NCBI GenBank assembly: GCA_022794295.1
Contig: JAAWEO010000008.1
Span: 1 to 26,963 of the forward strand
DNA length: 26,963 bases
Source: Angelakisella sp.
GTDB lineage: Bacteria > Bacillota > Clostridia > Oscillospirales > Ruminococcaceae
Reading direction: 5' to 3'
Shown here: piece by piece, positions 15,419-23,259 of the stretch
Numbering within the stretch: the stretch's first letter is position 1
Layout of the letters: each line of letters begins with the position of its first letter
The notes under the pieces: generated by a model
What the model was told of the DNA's origin: nothing
Databases searched by the model: none
What the model saw: only the letters and a program-made list of their open reading frames with translations
Made by a program: the position numbers and the translations under genes

Positions 15419-16609
15419 ATGTCACAGACCATCCTATATGGCGGGACCTTCAACCCCATTCACAAAGGACATCTGGAGATTTGCGTCTATGCCCGGGAGG
15501 CAGTAGACGCGGATCGGGTGCTTCTGATGCCGGCGGCACTGCCTCCCCATAAGTTTGCCGGATGGCTTGCCCCGGATCAGGACAGATTGGCTATGTGCCG
15601 TTTGGCGGTCCGGGACCTGGAGCTTCTTCAGGTAAGCGAGTATGAGATAGGCAGAGGGGGACACAGCTATACAGTGGACACCCTTCGGGAGCTTACGGTC
15701 CGGGAACCGGAGGAACGGTTCTGGCTGCTGATCGGCACCGATATGTTCCTCACCTTTACCCAGTGGAAGGACTGGCAGAAGATCGGCCGGATGGCCTCCC
15801 TGCTGGTGGCTTCCCGGGAGGAGGGGGACCGGGAACAGCTGCGTGCCTGCCAGAAGGCTCTGGAGAAGGAGGGTGTGGCCTCCCGGCTTTTGGAAAACGC
15901 ACCTCTGCCCATGTCCAGCACCGAGATCCGCCGGGAGCTTCGGGAGACAGGGACCAGCAATAAGGTCCTTCCCCAAGTGCTGGATTACCTTCAGGAACGG
16001 GGGCTCTATCTCCATGACCCGGAGGAGCTTCCCTACCTGCGGGAGTATATTCGTCCCCTGATGACCGATTACCGCTACCGCCATTCCCTGGGGGTGGAAA
16101 AGCAAGCAGCCTGCATGGCGGAGCAGTACGGGGCGGATGTTCACAAGGCCTCCCTGGCCGGGATCCTCCACGATGTCTGCAAGGATATGCCCAAGGGGCC
16201 TTTGTTGCAAAACATTCTGGAATCTGGTATAATAAATGGCATCGATTTTGCGGCCTGTCCCCAGCTGATCCACAGCTACGCCGGGGCACTGTATCTCCAG
16301 TCCCATATGGAGATCCATGACCCGGAGGTCATTGACGCAGTACGCTACCACACCACGGCCCGGGCGGGGATGAGCCTTTTGGAGACCATTATCTACCTGG
16401 CAGACCTGACCTCGGAGGACCGGGAATACGGGGACGTTGGGGTAATGCGCAGGCTTTGCCAGGAGGACCTGCGGGGTGCCATGATCCACACCCTTACCCA
16501 CACCGTGGGAGAGCTGAGCAAGAGAGGGAAGCCCATCTGCCCCGATACCAGGGAGGCATGTAAGGAGTACGGGGTGGAAATACCGACTGTGAATGGAGGA
16601 GCAATATGA
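15419..16609 (+). CDS. nadD: NadD-YqeK fusion: nicotinate-nucleotide adenylyltransferase with HD-domain Ap4A hydrolase
   Basis: The 396-residue protein joins two normally separate enzymes. Residues 1-200 are NadD, which makes deamido-NAD from nicotinate mononucleotide and ATP. It has the nucleotidyltransferase motif GGTFNPIHKGH (8-18) and SSTEIR (166-171). Residues about 205-396 are a YqeK-type HD phosphohydrolase, with metal ligands His222, His251-Asp252, His285, His311 and Asp329. B. subtilis YqeK symmetrically hydrolyses Ap4A. Separate nadD and yqeK genes are neighbours in many Firmicutes, so fusion is a simple step. ATG 15419 has GAGGTG 9 nt upstream; an in-frame TTG at 15395 is less likely. 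The stop overlaps rsfS by 4 nt. Confidence 0.94.
   Translation: MSQTILYGGTFNPIHKGHLEICVYAREAVDADRVLLMPAALPPHKFAGWLAPDQDRLAMCRLAVRDLELLQVSEYEIGRGGHSYTVDTLRELTVREPEERFWLLIGTDMFLTFTQWKDWQKIGRMASLLVASREEGDREQLRACQKALEKEGVASRLLENAPLPMSSTEIRRELRETGTSNKVLPQVLDYLQERGLYLHDPEELPYLREYIRPLMTDYRYRHSLGVEKQAACMAEQYGADVHKASLAGILHDVCKDMPKGPLLQNILESGIINGIDFAACPQLIHSYAGALYLQSHMEIHDPEVIDAVRYHTTARAGMSLLETIIYLADLTSEDREYGDVGVMRRLCQEDLRGAMIHTLTHTVGELSKRGKPICPDTREACKEYGVEIPTVNGGAI
16205..16233 (+). promoter_or_regulatory. Extended -10 promoter-like site inside the YqeK domain
   Basis: TTGCAA at 16205-16210 and TATAAT at 16228-16233 are spaced by 17 nt, and the -10 is preceded by TGG (an extended -10). The box falls on two consecutive ATA isoleucine codons, which are uncommon in this GC-rich window. 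It could supply transcripts for rsfS-leuS, 370 nt downstream. Confidence 0.4.
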
Positions 16610-16965
16610 ATTCGGAAGAGCTGGCAAAGAAGATCGTCCGGCTTTTGGACGGCAAAAAGGGAATGGATATTGCAGCCATCGATATCCAGGAGCTTACTAC
16701 CATCGGGGATTACTTCATTCTGGTCACCGGGACCAGCAGTCCCCATGTCAAGGCCCTGGCGGAGGAGGTGGAGGACAACCTTTCCAAAGAGGGGGTGGAG
16801 CCGCGCCGGATCGAGGGCGCCCAGTCCGCCACCTGGATCCTGATGGACTACCAGGATGTGATCCTGCACATCTTCACCAAGGAAACCCGGGATTTCTATA
16901 ACATGGAGCGCCTTTGGTCCGATGCCCCCCGGCTGGATCTGACAGGGCTTGTTACCGAGGCCTGA
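16606..16965 (+). CDS. rsfS: Ribosome silencing factor RsfS
   Basis: RsfS binds protein L14 on the 50S subunit and blocks joining with the 30S when nutrients are short. The 119-residue product has normal length and the family blocks KKGMDIAAIDI, DYFILVTGTSS, GAQSATWILMDYQDVILHIF and YNMERLWSDAP. Its ATG overlaps the nadD-yqeK stop in ATGA, so it is probably co-translated. The nadD-yqeK-rsfS-leuS order is common in Clostridia. A LytR-type gene sometimes found between yqeK and rsfS is absent. Confidence 0.96.
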   Translation: MNSEELAKKIVRLLDGKKGMDIAAIDIQELTTIGDYFILVTGTSSPHVKALAEEVEDNLSKEGVEPRRIEGAQSATWILMDYQDVILHIFTKETRDFYNMERLWSDAPRLDLTGLVTEA

Positions 16966-17013
16966 GGCAATATTCCAGGAAAAACAAAAACCATTTTGAA
17001 GAGGGTGTGACCT

Positions 17014-19419
17014 TTGAAGTACGATTTTTCCGCCATTGAAAGAAAATGGCAGCAGAAGTGGGACGAGGACAAAAGCTTTGCCGCCGGCACGGACTACACA
17101 AAGCCAAAGTACTATGCCCTGGTGGAGTTCCCGTACCCCTCCGGCCAGGGGCTCCATGTGGGGCATCCCCGTTCCTATACCGCCCTGGATATTGTGGCCC
17201 GCAAGCGCAGGATGCAGGGCTATAATGTTCTGTATCCCATGGGGTGGGATGCCTTTGGCCTGCCCGCCGAAAACTATGCCATCAAAAACCATGTCCATCC
17301 CGCCGAATTTACCCAGAAGAACATCGCCCATTTCAAGGCCCAGCTAAAGGCCCTGGGGCTTTCCTTTGACTGGGACCGGGAGATCGATACCACCGACCCC
17401 GCTTACTACAAGTGGAGCCAGTGGATCTTCCTCCAGCTCTTTCAGCGCGGTCTGGCCTACAAAAAGGAGATGTCGGTAAACTGGTGCACCTCCTGCAAGT
17501 GTGTCCTTGCCAACGAGGAAGTGGTGGAAGGCGTTTGCGAGCGGTGCCACAGCCCGGTGGTCCGCAGGGATAAAAGCCAGTGGATGCTGAAGATCACCGA
17601 ATATGCCCAGCGCCTGATTGATGACCTGGATGATCTGGACTACATCGAGCGGGTGAAGATCCAGCAGAAAAACTGGATCGGACGTTCCACCGGGGCGGAG
17701 GTCACCTTTACCGCTACCACCGGGGACGATATCGTGGTCTTTACCACCCGGCCGGACACACTGTTCGGTGCCACCTATATGGTCCTTTCCCCGGAGCATG
17801 AGCTGGTAAAAAAATGGATGCCTCTGCTGAAGAACCAGGACGAGATCCAAGCTTACCAGCAGGCCGCTGCCGCCAAAAGTGATTTGGAGCGCACCGAGCT
17901 GAACAAGGATAAAACCGGTGTCTGCCTGGACGGGGTGAAGGGGGTCAACCCGGTCAACGGCACCGAGATCCCCATTTTCATCTCCGACTATGTTTTGGCG
18001 ACCTACGGCACTGGTGCCATTATGGCTGTACCTGCCCATGATGACCGGGACTGGGAGTTTGCGAAAAAATTTGGCCTGCCTATTATCGAGGTGGTAAAGG
18101 GCGGCGATGTACAGGAGGCTGCCTTTACAGACTGCGCCACCGGCATTATGGTCAACTCCGGGATGCTGGACGGGCTCACTGTAGAGGAGGCCAAGGAGAA
18201 AATCACCCAGTGGCTCTCCGAAAAGGGAAAGGGCCGCTCCAAGGTAAACTACAAGCTCCGGGACTGGGTCTTTTCCCGCCAGCGGTATTGGGGAGAGCCC
18301 ATTCCCATGGTCTGGTGCGACAAATGCGGCTGGCAGCCCCTTCCCGAGGATCAGCTGCCCCTCCTTCTGCCCGATGTGCAGAGCTATGAACCTACCGACG
18401 ACGGGGAAAGCCCCCTGAGCAAGATCACCGACTGGGTCAACACCACCTGTCCCCACTGCGGCGGCCCCGCCAAGCGGGAGACCGATACCATGCCCCAATG
18501 GGCGGGTTCCTCCTGGTACTTCCTGCGGTACTGCGACCCCCACAACAGCCAGGCCCTGGCCTCTAAGGAGGCCCTGGACTACTGGATGCCAGTGGACTGG
18601 TACAACGGCGGCATGGAGCACACCACTCTCCACCTGCTGTACAGCCGCTTCTGGCACAAGTTCCTCTATGACATCGGCGTGGTCAGTACCCCGGAGCCCT
18701 ATGCCAAGCGCACCAGCCACGGCATGATCCTGGGGGAGAACGGGGAGAAAATGAGCAAGTCCCGGGGGAACGTGGTAAATCCGGACGATATCGTTCGGGA
18801 CTACGGCGCCGATACCATGCGCCTGTACGAAATGTTTATCGGTGACTTTGAAAAGACCGCCCCCTGGAGCCCCAAATCCATCAAGGGCTGCAAGCGGTTC
18901 CTGGACCGGGTCTGGGGCCTTGCAGACTGCATGACCCCGGAGGAAGGGTATTCCCCAGAGCTCAGTGCCTCCTTCCACAAGCTGATCAAAAAGGTGGGCG
19001 AGGATGTGGAGAACCTGAAGTTCAACACTGCCATTGCCGCCATGATGACCGTTCTCAACAAGATCGACGAGAAGGGAAGCGTCACCAAGGGGGAGCTGCG
19101 CACCTTCCTGACCCTGCTGAATCCCTTTGCCCCTCATATCACCGAAGAGATGAACGAGGCCATGGGGGAGACCACCCTGCTGGCCCGCACCGCCTGGCCG
19201 GAATATGATCCCGCCAAATGCGTGGATGATCAGGTGGAAATGGTGGTGCAGATCTGCGGCAAGATCAAGGCCCGGATCGTTGTCGCCGCTGAGGCTGAGG
19301 AAGCAGAGGTCACTGCCATTGCCAAGGAGGAGCCGGCGGTAAAGGCAGCCCTGGAGGGGAAGCAGATCCTGAAGGAGATCTTTGTAAAAGGAAAGCTTTT
19401 AAACATCGTTGCAAGGTAA
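17014..19419 (+). CDS. leuS: Leucyl-tRNA synthetase
   Basis: LeuRS charges tRNA-Leu and edits misactivated amino acids. The 801-residue class I enzyme has the HIGH-type motif HVGH at 48-51 and KMSKS at 579-583. The CP1 editing domain lies between about 220 and 400 (TTRPDTLFGATY, YGTGAIMAVPAHDDRD). Zinc-binding Cys pairs are visible (CTSC..CERC near 150, CDKC and CPHC near 440-490). The start is TTG at 17014, giving MKYDFSAIERKWQ, with GAGGGTG 6 nt upstream. The 48-nt spacer after rsfS is too short for a T-box leader. Confidence 0.97.
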   Translation: MKYDFSAIERKWQQKWDEDKSFAAGTDYTKPKYYALVEFPYPSGQGLHVGHPRSYTALDIVARKRRMQGYNVLYPMGWDAFGLPAENYAIKNHVHPAEFTQKNIAHFKAQLKALGLSFDWDREIDTTDPAYYKWSQWIFLQLFQRGLAYKKEMSVNWCTSCKCVLANEEVVEGVCERCHSPVVRRDKSQWMLKITEYAQRLIDDLDDLDYIERVKIQQKNWIGRSTGAEVTFTATTGDDIVVFTTRPDTLFGATYMVLSPEHELVKKWMPLLKNQDEIQAYQQAAAAKSDLERTELNKDKTGVCLDGVKGVNPVNGTEIPIFISDYVLATYGTGAIMAVPAHDDRDWEFAKKFGLPIIEVVKGGDVQEAAFTDCATGIMVNSGMLDGLTVEEAKEKITQWLSEKGKGRSKVNYKLRDWVFSRQRYWGEPIPMVWCDKCGWQPLPEDQLPLLLPDVQSYEPTDDGESPLSKITDWVNTTCPHCGGPAKRETDTMPQWAGSSWYFLRYCDPHNSQALASKEALDYWMPVDWYNGGMEHTTLHLLYSRFWHKFLYDIGVVSTPEPYAKRTSHGMILGENGEKMSKSRGNVVNPDDIVRDYGADTMRLYEMFIGDFEKTAPWSPKSIKGCKRFLDRVWGLADCMTPEEGYSPELSASFHKLIKKVGEDVENLKFNTAIAAMMTVLNKIDEKGSVTKGELRTFLTLLNPFAPHITEEMNEAMGETTLLARTAWPEYDPAKCVDDQVEMVVQICGKIKARIVVAAEAEEAEVTAIAKEEPAVKAALEGKQILKEIFVKGKLLNIVAR

Positions 19420-19431
19420 AAACGGCGCCCC

Positions 19432-19485
19432 GGAGGGTGGAAAAGTCAGTTTTTTTCCGCCTTCCCCACAAAAATTTGTTTTTTC
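19432..19485 (+). terminator. Probable terminator after leuS
   Basis: A 13-bp stem (19432-19444 with 19453-19465, two G-U pairs) encloses an 8-nt loop and is followed about ten bases later by TTTGTTTTTT. The T-run is further from the stem than in a classic terminator, but the next unit has its own promoter, which supports the call. Confidence 0.55.
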
Positions 19486-19509
19486 ATCAAGATATTCCCT
19501 GTAAGGGAC

Positions 19510-19539
19510 TTGACATAACAAAATATTGTGGTGTATAAT
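19510..19539 (+). promoter_or_regulatory. Sigma-A promoter of rpsU
   Basis: TTGACA at 19510-19515 and TATAAT at 19534-19539 have an 18-nt spacer in an AT-rich island. Transcription is predicted to start near 19546, leaving a leader of about 65 nt. Confidence 0.9.
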
Positions 19540-19548
19540 TTGTTGTGT

Positions 19549-19574
19549 TATCCTTCCTGTTTTTCAGAAGGGTA
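19549..19574 (+). promoter_or_regulatory. 5'-end hairpin in the rpsU leader
   Basis: TATCCTTC (19549-19556) pairs with GAAGGGTA (19567-19574), eight pairs with one G-U, over a 10-nt loop. It would sit at the very 5' end of the rpsU message and could protect it from decay or be a feedback site for S21. Neither role is shown. Confidence 0.45.
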
Positions 19575-19611
19575 TACTCCAGCCGTTTGGCGTGGGGAGG
19601 GAATAAAGGTA

Positions 19612-19788
19612 ATGGCAGAAATCAGAATTAAAGATAATGAGTCTCTGGAAAGTGCTCTCAGACGCTTCAAAAGGAGCTGCGCCAAGTCTGGCGTACTGGC
19701 TGAGGTGCGCAAAAGAGAGCATTACGAGAAGCCTTCTGTGAAGCGCAAGAAGAAATCCGAGGCTGCTCGTAAGCGCAAGTACAAGTAA
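19612..19788 (+). CDS. rpsU: 30S ribosomal protein bS21
   Basis: bS21 binds near the 3' end of 16S rRNA and aids initiation. The 58-residue product has normal Firmicutes length: MAEIRIKDNESLESALRRFK, the KRSCAKSGVLAEVRKREHYEKPS block, and a basic tail. ATG 19612 is preceded by GGGAGG and AAAGG; upstream in-frame codons would add unrelated residues. It is flanked by its own promoter and a strong terminator, so it is a monocistronic unit, allowing control apart from other ribosomal genes. Confidence 0.97.
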   Translation: MAEIRIKDNESLESALRRFKRSCAKSGVLAEVRKREHYEKPSVKRKKKSEAARKRKYK

Positions 19789-19805
19789 TTTGCGAAGCAG
19801 AAAGG

Positions 19806-19839
19806 GCGGGCATTCTCTGACAGAATGCCTGCTTTTTTT
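19806..19839 (+). terminator. Strong Rho-independent terminator after rpsU
   Basis: An 11-bp stem (19806-19816 with 19822-19832, one G-U) with a 5-nt loop is followed by seven T. It is the clearest terminator in the window. yqeG starts only 25 nt later with no visible promoter, so read-through or an undetected promoter must serve it. Confidence 0.92.
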
Positions 19840-19863
19840 GTTGCAAAGGAAGGGGGTGGGCAA

Positions 19864-20595
19864 ATGTCCCTCCTTTACCCGGACTACAGCTTCCGGCGTA
19901 TCTATGAGATCCCCACCCGGTTCTTCCTGGAGCAGGGGATCCGTGTTTTGTTTCTGGACGTGGACAACACCCTGACCACCCACGACAATCCCGTCCCCCA
20001 CGAGCGAATCCGGGATTGGCTGGAGGAACAGCGGGAGGCAGGGCTCCGCCTTTTGGTCCTCTCCAACAACACCGGGGAACGGGTGGCTCCCTTTGCCCGG
20101 GGACTGGGGCTGGAATTTGTAGCCGACGCCAAAAAGCCTCTGCCCTTTCCCCTCTGGCGGGCCCTTAAAGAGATGGAAATTTCCCCTGGGGCGGCGGCGG
20201 TGGTAGGGGACCAGATCTTCACCGATGTTCTCTGCGGGAAATTCTCCCAGTGCCTTTCGGTGCTGGTGGAACCTATGGAGGAGGAGGACTGGGGCTTCCT
20301 GGCGGTAAAGCGCCGGTGGGAAAAACGGGTCCTGAAGCATTATGTTCCCCGCCAGTGGCAGCCAAGCCCCCGGATGGAGGGCTGGGAGCTGGTAATCTGT
20401 GACGAATGTGGGAGCAGCTTCCGGAAGGGAAACTCCCAAATGCGGCGGCTCTGCCCGGAATGCGCCCACTACCTCTACGGATACCCAAGCTGCGGCCATC
20501 TTTTTGAGGATGGGAGATGTATCCGCTGCGGCTGGGACGGGAGTGAAAGCAAATACATCAGGGGTCTGAAACAGGGAGGGGGCAGTGATGGATAA
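19864..20595 (+). CDS. YqeG-family HAD phosphatase with C-terminal double zinc-ribbon
   Basis: The 243-residue protein has a YqeG-type HAD subfamily IIIA phosphatase (about 1-165). HAD motif I is DVDNT (32-36), motif II is Ser67-Asn-Asn, motif III is Lys91 and motif IV is GDQIFTD (115-121). YqeG proteins are usually about 170 residues. Here a further 70-residue tail carries seven cysteines (179, 182, 197, 200, 210, 219, 222) plus His212, spaced as two zinc ribbons. The substrate of YqeG is not established here; the tail suggests nucleic acid or protein binding, by inference. ATG 19864 has GGAAGGGGG upstream. In B. subtilis yqeG precedes yqeH-aroE-yqeI; that cluster is not kept. Confidence 0.88.
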   Translation: MSLLYPDYSFRRIYEIPTRFFLEQGIRVLFLDVDNTLTTHDNPVPHERIRDWLEEQREAGLRLLVLSNNTGERVAPFARGLGLEFVADAKKPLPFPLWRALKEMEISPGAAAVVGDQIFTDVLCGKFSQCLSVLVEPMEEEDWGFLAVKRRWEKRVLKHYVPRQWQPSPRMEGWELVICDECGSSFRKGNSQMRRLCPECAHYLYGYPSCGHLFEDGRCIRCGWDGSESKYIRGLKQGGGSDG

Positions 20596-21469
20596 GATTT
20601 GGTTCGGTCCGGCGGGAACAGCGGATAGCTTTGCCGCTATGGGCTATAAGAAAACCACCCAGATCCCGGACTACCTGGAACGCCTGGGTCTCAATGCCTT
20701 TGAGTACCAGTGCGGCAGGGGGGTGCGGGTGAATCCCAATACCGCCGCCAGCCTCAAGAAAAGCTGCGGGGAAAAGGGGATCCGGCTTTCCCTCCATGCC
20801 CCCTACTATATTTCCCTTTCCAGCACAGAGGAGGAAAAGCGACTGGGGAGCATTCGGTATATTTTAGACTCCGCGGCCGCGGCAAGGCTTCTCGGGGCGG
20901 ACCGGGTGGTGGTCCATACCGGGTCCTGTGCGAAAATCAGCCGGGAGGCCGCCCTGGAGCTGGCAAAGGATACCATGAGAAAGGCCCTGGCAGCCCTGGA
21001 TGAAGCCGGGCTTTCAGATATTACCCTCTGTCCGGAGACCATGGGAAAGCTGAACCAGCTGGGGACACTGGAGGAGGTGCTGGAGCTCTGTACCATTGAC
21101 AGCCGGCTTCTGCCCTGTATCGACTGGGGGCACCTGAATGCCCGCACCCTGGGGAAAATGACCACCCCGGAGGAATTTTCCGCCGCCTTCCGCCTTTTTG
21201 ACAACAAGCTGGGCCGGGACCGGCTGCGGGTGTTCCATTCCCATTTTTCCCGCATTGAATACACCGAGAAGGGCGGGGAAAAGAGGCATCTCACCTTTGA
21301 GGACCATCAATATGGCCCCTGGTTTGAACCCCTGGCGGAGGAGATCCTGAAATACGGCTGTTCCCCGGTGATCATCTGCGAATCTGCCGGAACACAAAGT
21401 GAAGACGCCGCGGCTATGCGGGACAGCTACCGCGCTGCGGCAGGACGGAAAGGAGAAGCATTCTTATGA
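20588..21469 (+). CDS. Endonuclease IV-like TIM-barrel protein
   Basis: The 293-residue protein resembles the Nfo/endonuclease IV family, zinc enzymes that cut at abasic sites in DNA. Metal-ligand positions match E. coli Nfo in order and spacing: His70, His110, Glu150, Asp179, His182, His217 and Glu265. The region of the Asp-Arg-His ligand motif reads KRH (232-234), so the Asp seems replaced. The usual HxND stretch after the sixth ligand is HSHF. It is thus a divergent subfamily and may act on another substrate. ATG 20588, with GGGAGGG 7 nt upstream, overlaps yqeG by 8 nt; GTG 20585 is adjacent. The stop overlaps the next gene by 4 nt. Confidence 0.82.
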   Translation: MDKIWFGPAGTADSFAAMGYKKTTQIPDYLERLGLNAFEYQCGRGVRVNPNTAASLKKSCGEKGIRLSLHAPYYISLSSTEEEKRLGSIRYILDSAAAARLLGADRVVVHTGSCAKISREAALELAKDTMRKALAALDEAGLSDITLCPETMGKLNQLGTLEEVLELCTIDSRLLPCIDWGHLNARTLGKMTTPEEFSAAFRLFDNKLGRDRLRVFHSHFSRIEYTEKGGEKRHLTFEDHQYGPWFEPLAEEILKYGCSPVIICESAGTQSEDAAAMRDSYRAAAGRKGEAFL

Positions 21470-22536
21470 ATCAACGCATCCAAAACCTGATCGCCAAGCT
21501 CCCGGAGGGGGTAGACGGTGCCCTGATCACCTCTACGGTGAACCGGTACTACCTGTCCGGGATGCACTCCACCGCCGGAAACCTGCTGGTCACCCGGGAT
21601 GGGGCCTACGCCCTCTTTGACTTCCGGTACATCGAAGCCGCCAGGAAAACAGTGAAAAACTGCGAGGTGGTCCTGATGGAAAAGGTGGAGGACCAGCTGG
21701 GAGAGCTGATCAAAAAGCATAACCTCCACCGCCTTGCCCTGGAGACCAGCTACCAGACCATTGGGGAGATGAACCGCTTCCGGAAGATGTTCCCGGAGGT
21801 GGAATTCCTTACCGATGATCAGGTGGACAGCGCCATTTTGGAGCTGCGCAGGATCAAGGACCGCCAGGAGCTGGATTCCATCCGGGCCGCCCAAAAGATC
21901 ACCGACGAGGCCTTTACCCAGATCCTGGATTTTATCACCCCCGGCAAAACCGAGCAGCAGGTGGCAACCCAGCTGGAATATTTTATGAAGCTGGGCGGCG
22001 CCGAATGCACCTCCTTCAGCACCATCTGCGTCGCCGGACCCAATTCCAGTATGCCCCACGGCGTCCCCGGGACGCGGCCTGTTCAGGCAGGGGATTTCCT
22101 CACCATGGATTTTGGCTGTATGGTCAACGGCTACTGCTCTGACATGACCCGCACCGTGGCAGTGGGCCAGCCCACCGAGGAAATGAAGAAGGTCTATCAC
22201 CTGGTTCTGGATGCCCAGCTGGCCGCTCTGGGAAAGATCGCCCCCGGCGTGCCCTGTGCAGAGGTGGATGCAGCCGCCCGCAACCTGATCTACGGGGCCG
22301 GGTATGAGGGCTGCTTCGGCCATGGCACCGGTCACTCCCTCGGCCTGGAAATTCACGAGGATCCCCGCTTCTCCACTGTGAGCAAAGCAAGCTGCGAGGC
22401 CGGTATCGTCATGTCGGTGGAGCCGGGCATCTATCTTTCCGGGCGGTTTGGCTGCCGCATTGAGGATATTGTCGTCGTCACTGAAAACGGCTGCGAGGAC
22501 CTGACCCACAGCCCCAAGGAGCTCATCATCCTGTAA
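21466..22536 (+). CDS. Xaa-Pro aminopeptidase/dipeptidase (M24 family)
   Basis: This metallopeptidase cleaves peptides with proline in the second position. The 356-residue protein has a creatinase-like N-domain (about 1-130) and a pita-bread catalytic domain. All five metal ligands are visible: Asp215, Asp226 (DFGCMVNGYCSD), His290 (GHGTGHSLG), Glu319 (VEPGIY) and Glu333 (RIEDIV). Length and fold fit the Xaa-Pro dipeptidase/YqhT group. Its ATG overlaps the preceding stop in ATGA. In many Firmicutes a gene of this family precedes efp, but efp is not here. Confidence 0.93.
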   Translation: MNQRIQNLIAKLPEGVDGALITSTVNRYYLSGMHSTAGNLLVTRDGAYALFDFRYIEAARKTVKNCEVVLMEKVEDQLGELIKKHNLHRLALETSYQTIGEMNRFRKMFPEVEFLTDDQVDSAILELRRIKDRQELDSIRAAQKITDEAFTQILDFITPGKTEQQVATQLEYFMKLGGAECTSFSTICVAGPNSSMPHGVPGTRPVQAGDFLTMDFGCMVNGYCSDMTRTVAVGQPTEEMKKVYHLVLDAQLAALGKIAPGVPCAEVDAAARNLIYGAGYEGCFGHGTGHSLGLEIHEDPRFSTVSKASCEAGIVMSVEPGIYLSGRFGCRIEDIVVVTENGCEDLTHSPKELIIL

Positions 22537-22619
22537 CAGATCTGGCAGAGGGGTACCCTCCCGCGGCATGACCGGGCGGGGGCGCTCCTCCGCCTTTCTT
22601 GCTGAAGGGAGTGTTTTGT

Positions 22620-23108
22620 ATGAAGTCTGTCATCGTCTACGCCTCCCCCCACCACGGCAACACCCGGAAGGTGGCGGAACGGATGGCAGTAAAGAGCGGA
22701 GCCCGCCTGGTGGATATCCTGAGGGAGGGCCCCCCGGACCTTTCAGGCTATGGTCTCATTGGGTTGGCCTCCGGGGCCTACTTCGGTACTCTCCACAAGG
22801 AGATCGTGCGCTTTGCCAGGGAGGCTGTCTTTGCCCCGGAGCAGCGGGTTTTCCTGGTGGATACCTGTGGGGTGGGATACAAGGACTACACCTACAAGGT
22901 GCGGCTGCTTCTGGAGGAGCGGGGGGTGGTGTGTCTGGGGCGGTTTCAGTGCCCGGGATACGATACCTACGGTCCCTGGAAGTACCTTGGGGGCATCCGC
23001 AGGGGCCGCCCCAATGAACACGATTTGCAGATGGCAGAGCAGTTTATCCAGCAGCTGCTGGAGGCAGAAAAGCAGGGGGAAAAGATGGCGGGGCAGGAGC
23101 AGACATAG
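22620..23108 (+). CDS. Flavodoxin-family protein
   Basis: The 162-residue protein starts KSVIVYASPHHGNTRKVAE, with the FMN-phosphate loop SPHHGNT at 9-15, and continues with GLASGAYFGTLHKEIV and VDTCGVGYKDYT as in flavodoxin folds. It probably carries electrons through bound FMN in a low-potential anaerobic metabolism. It might support the radical SAM enzymes in the window, such as MiaB just downstream; that link is inference. ATG 22620 has AAGGGAG 8 nt upstream; a TTG at 22599 is less likely. The 83-nt spacer before it holds a weak GC-rich stem (22575-22594) followed by TTTCTT. Confidence 0.85.
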   Translation: MKSVIVYASPHHGNTRKVAERMAVKSGARLVDILREGPPDLSGYGLIGLASGAYFGTLHKEIVRFAREAVFAPEQRVFLVDTCGVGYKDYTYKVRLLLEERGVVCLGRFQCPGYDTYGPWKYLGGIRRGRPNEHDLQMAEQFIQQLLEAEKQGEKMAGQEQT

Positions 23109-23187
23109 GACTGCCCCCGAAACGGCGGATCCTCCAAAGTCTGGGAACGAATGAACGAAGCGATACCCCTCCGCCATTTCTTTTTGG

Positions 23188-23216
23188 TTGAAACGACAGG
23201 GAAAAAGTGCTATAAT
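23188..23216 (+). promoter_or_regulatory. Sigma-A promoter of miaB-ylbF-mutS
   Basis: TTGAAA at 23188-23193 and TATAAT at 23211-23216 have a 17-nt spacer; the start is expected near 23222, with a 38-nt leader. Just upstream, GGCGGA (23124-23129) and TCCGCC (23170-23175) followed by a T-rich run might end the flavodoxin unit, but the 40-nt loop makes that weak. Confidence 0.85.
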
Positions 23217-23259
23217 GTCTCTGTTCAAGCTTTTGTTACTGTCTTTCGGAGGAAACACT

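Noticed and set aside
16966..17013. Possible T-box leader for leuS
   Set aside because: The rsfS-leuS spacer is only 48 nt and lacks any specifier or terminator structure.
17221..17226. TATAAT inside leuS
   Set aside because: No TTG-type -35 lies 16-18 nt upstream; it is explained by the Tyr-Asn codons.
17344..19137. Long reverse-strand open frame over leuS
   Set aside because: Shadow of LeuRS coding sequence with no recognisable protein motifs.
22537..22619. Terminator between the M24 peptidase and the flavodoxin gene
   Set aside because: Only a 5-bp stem (22575-22579 with 22590-22594) followed by TTTCTT; too weak to call.
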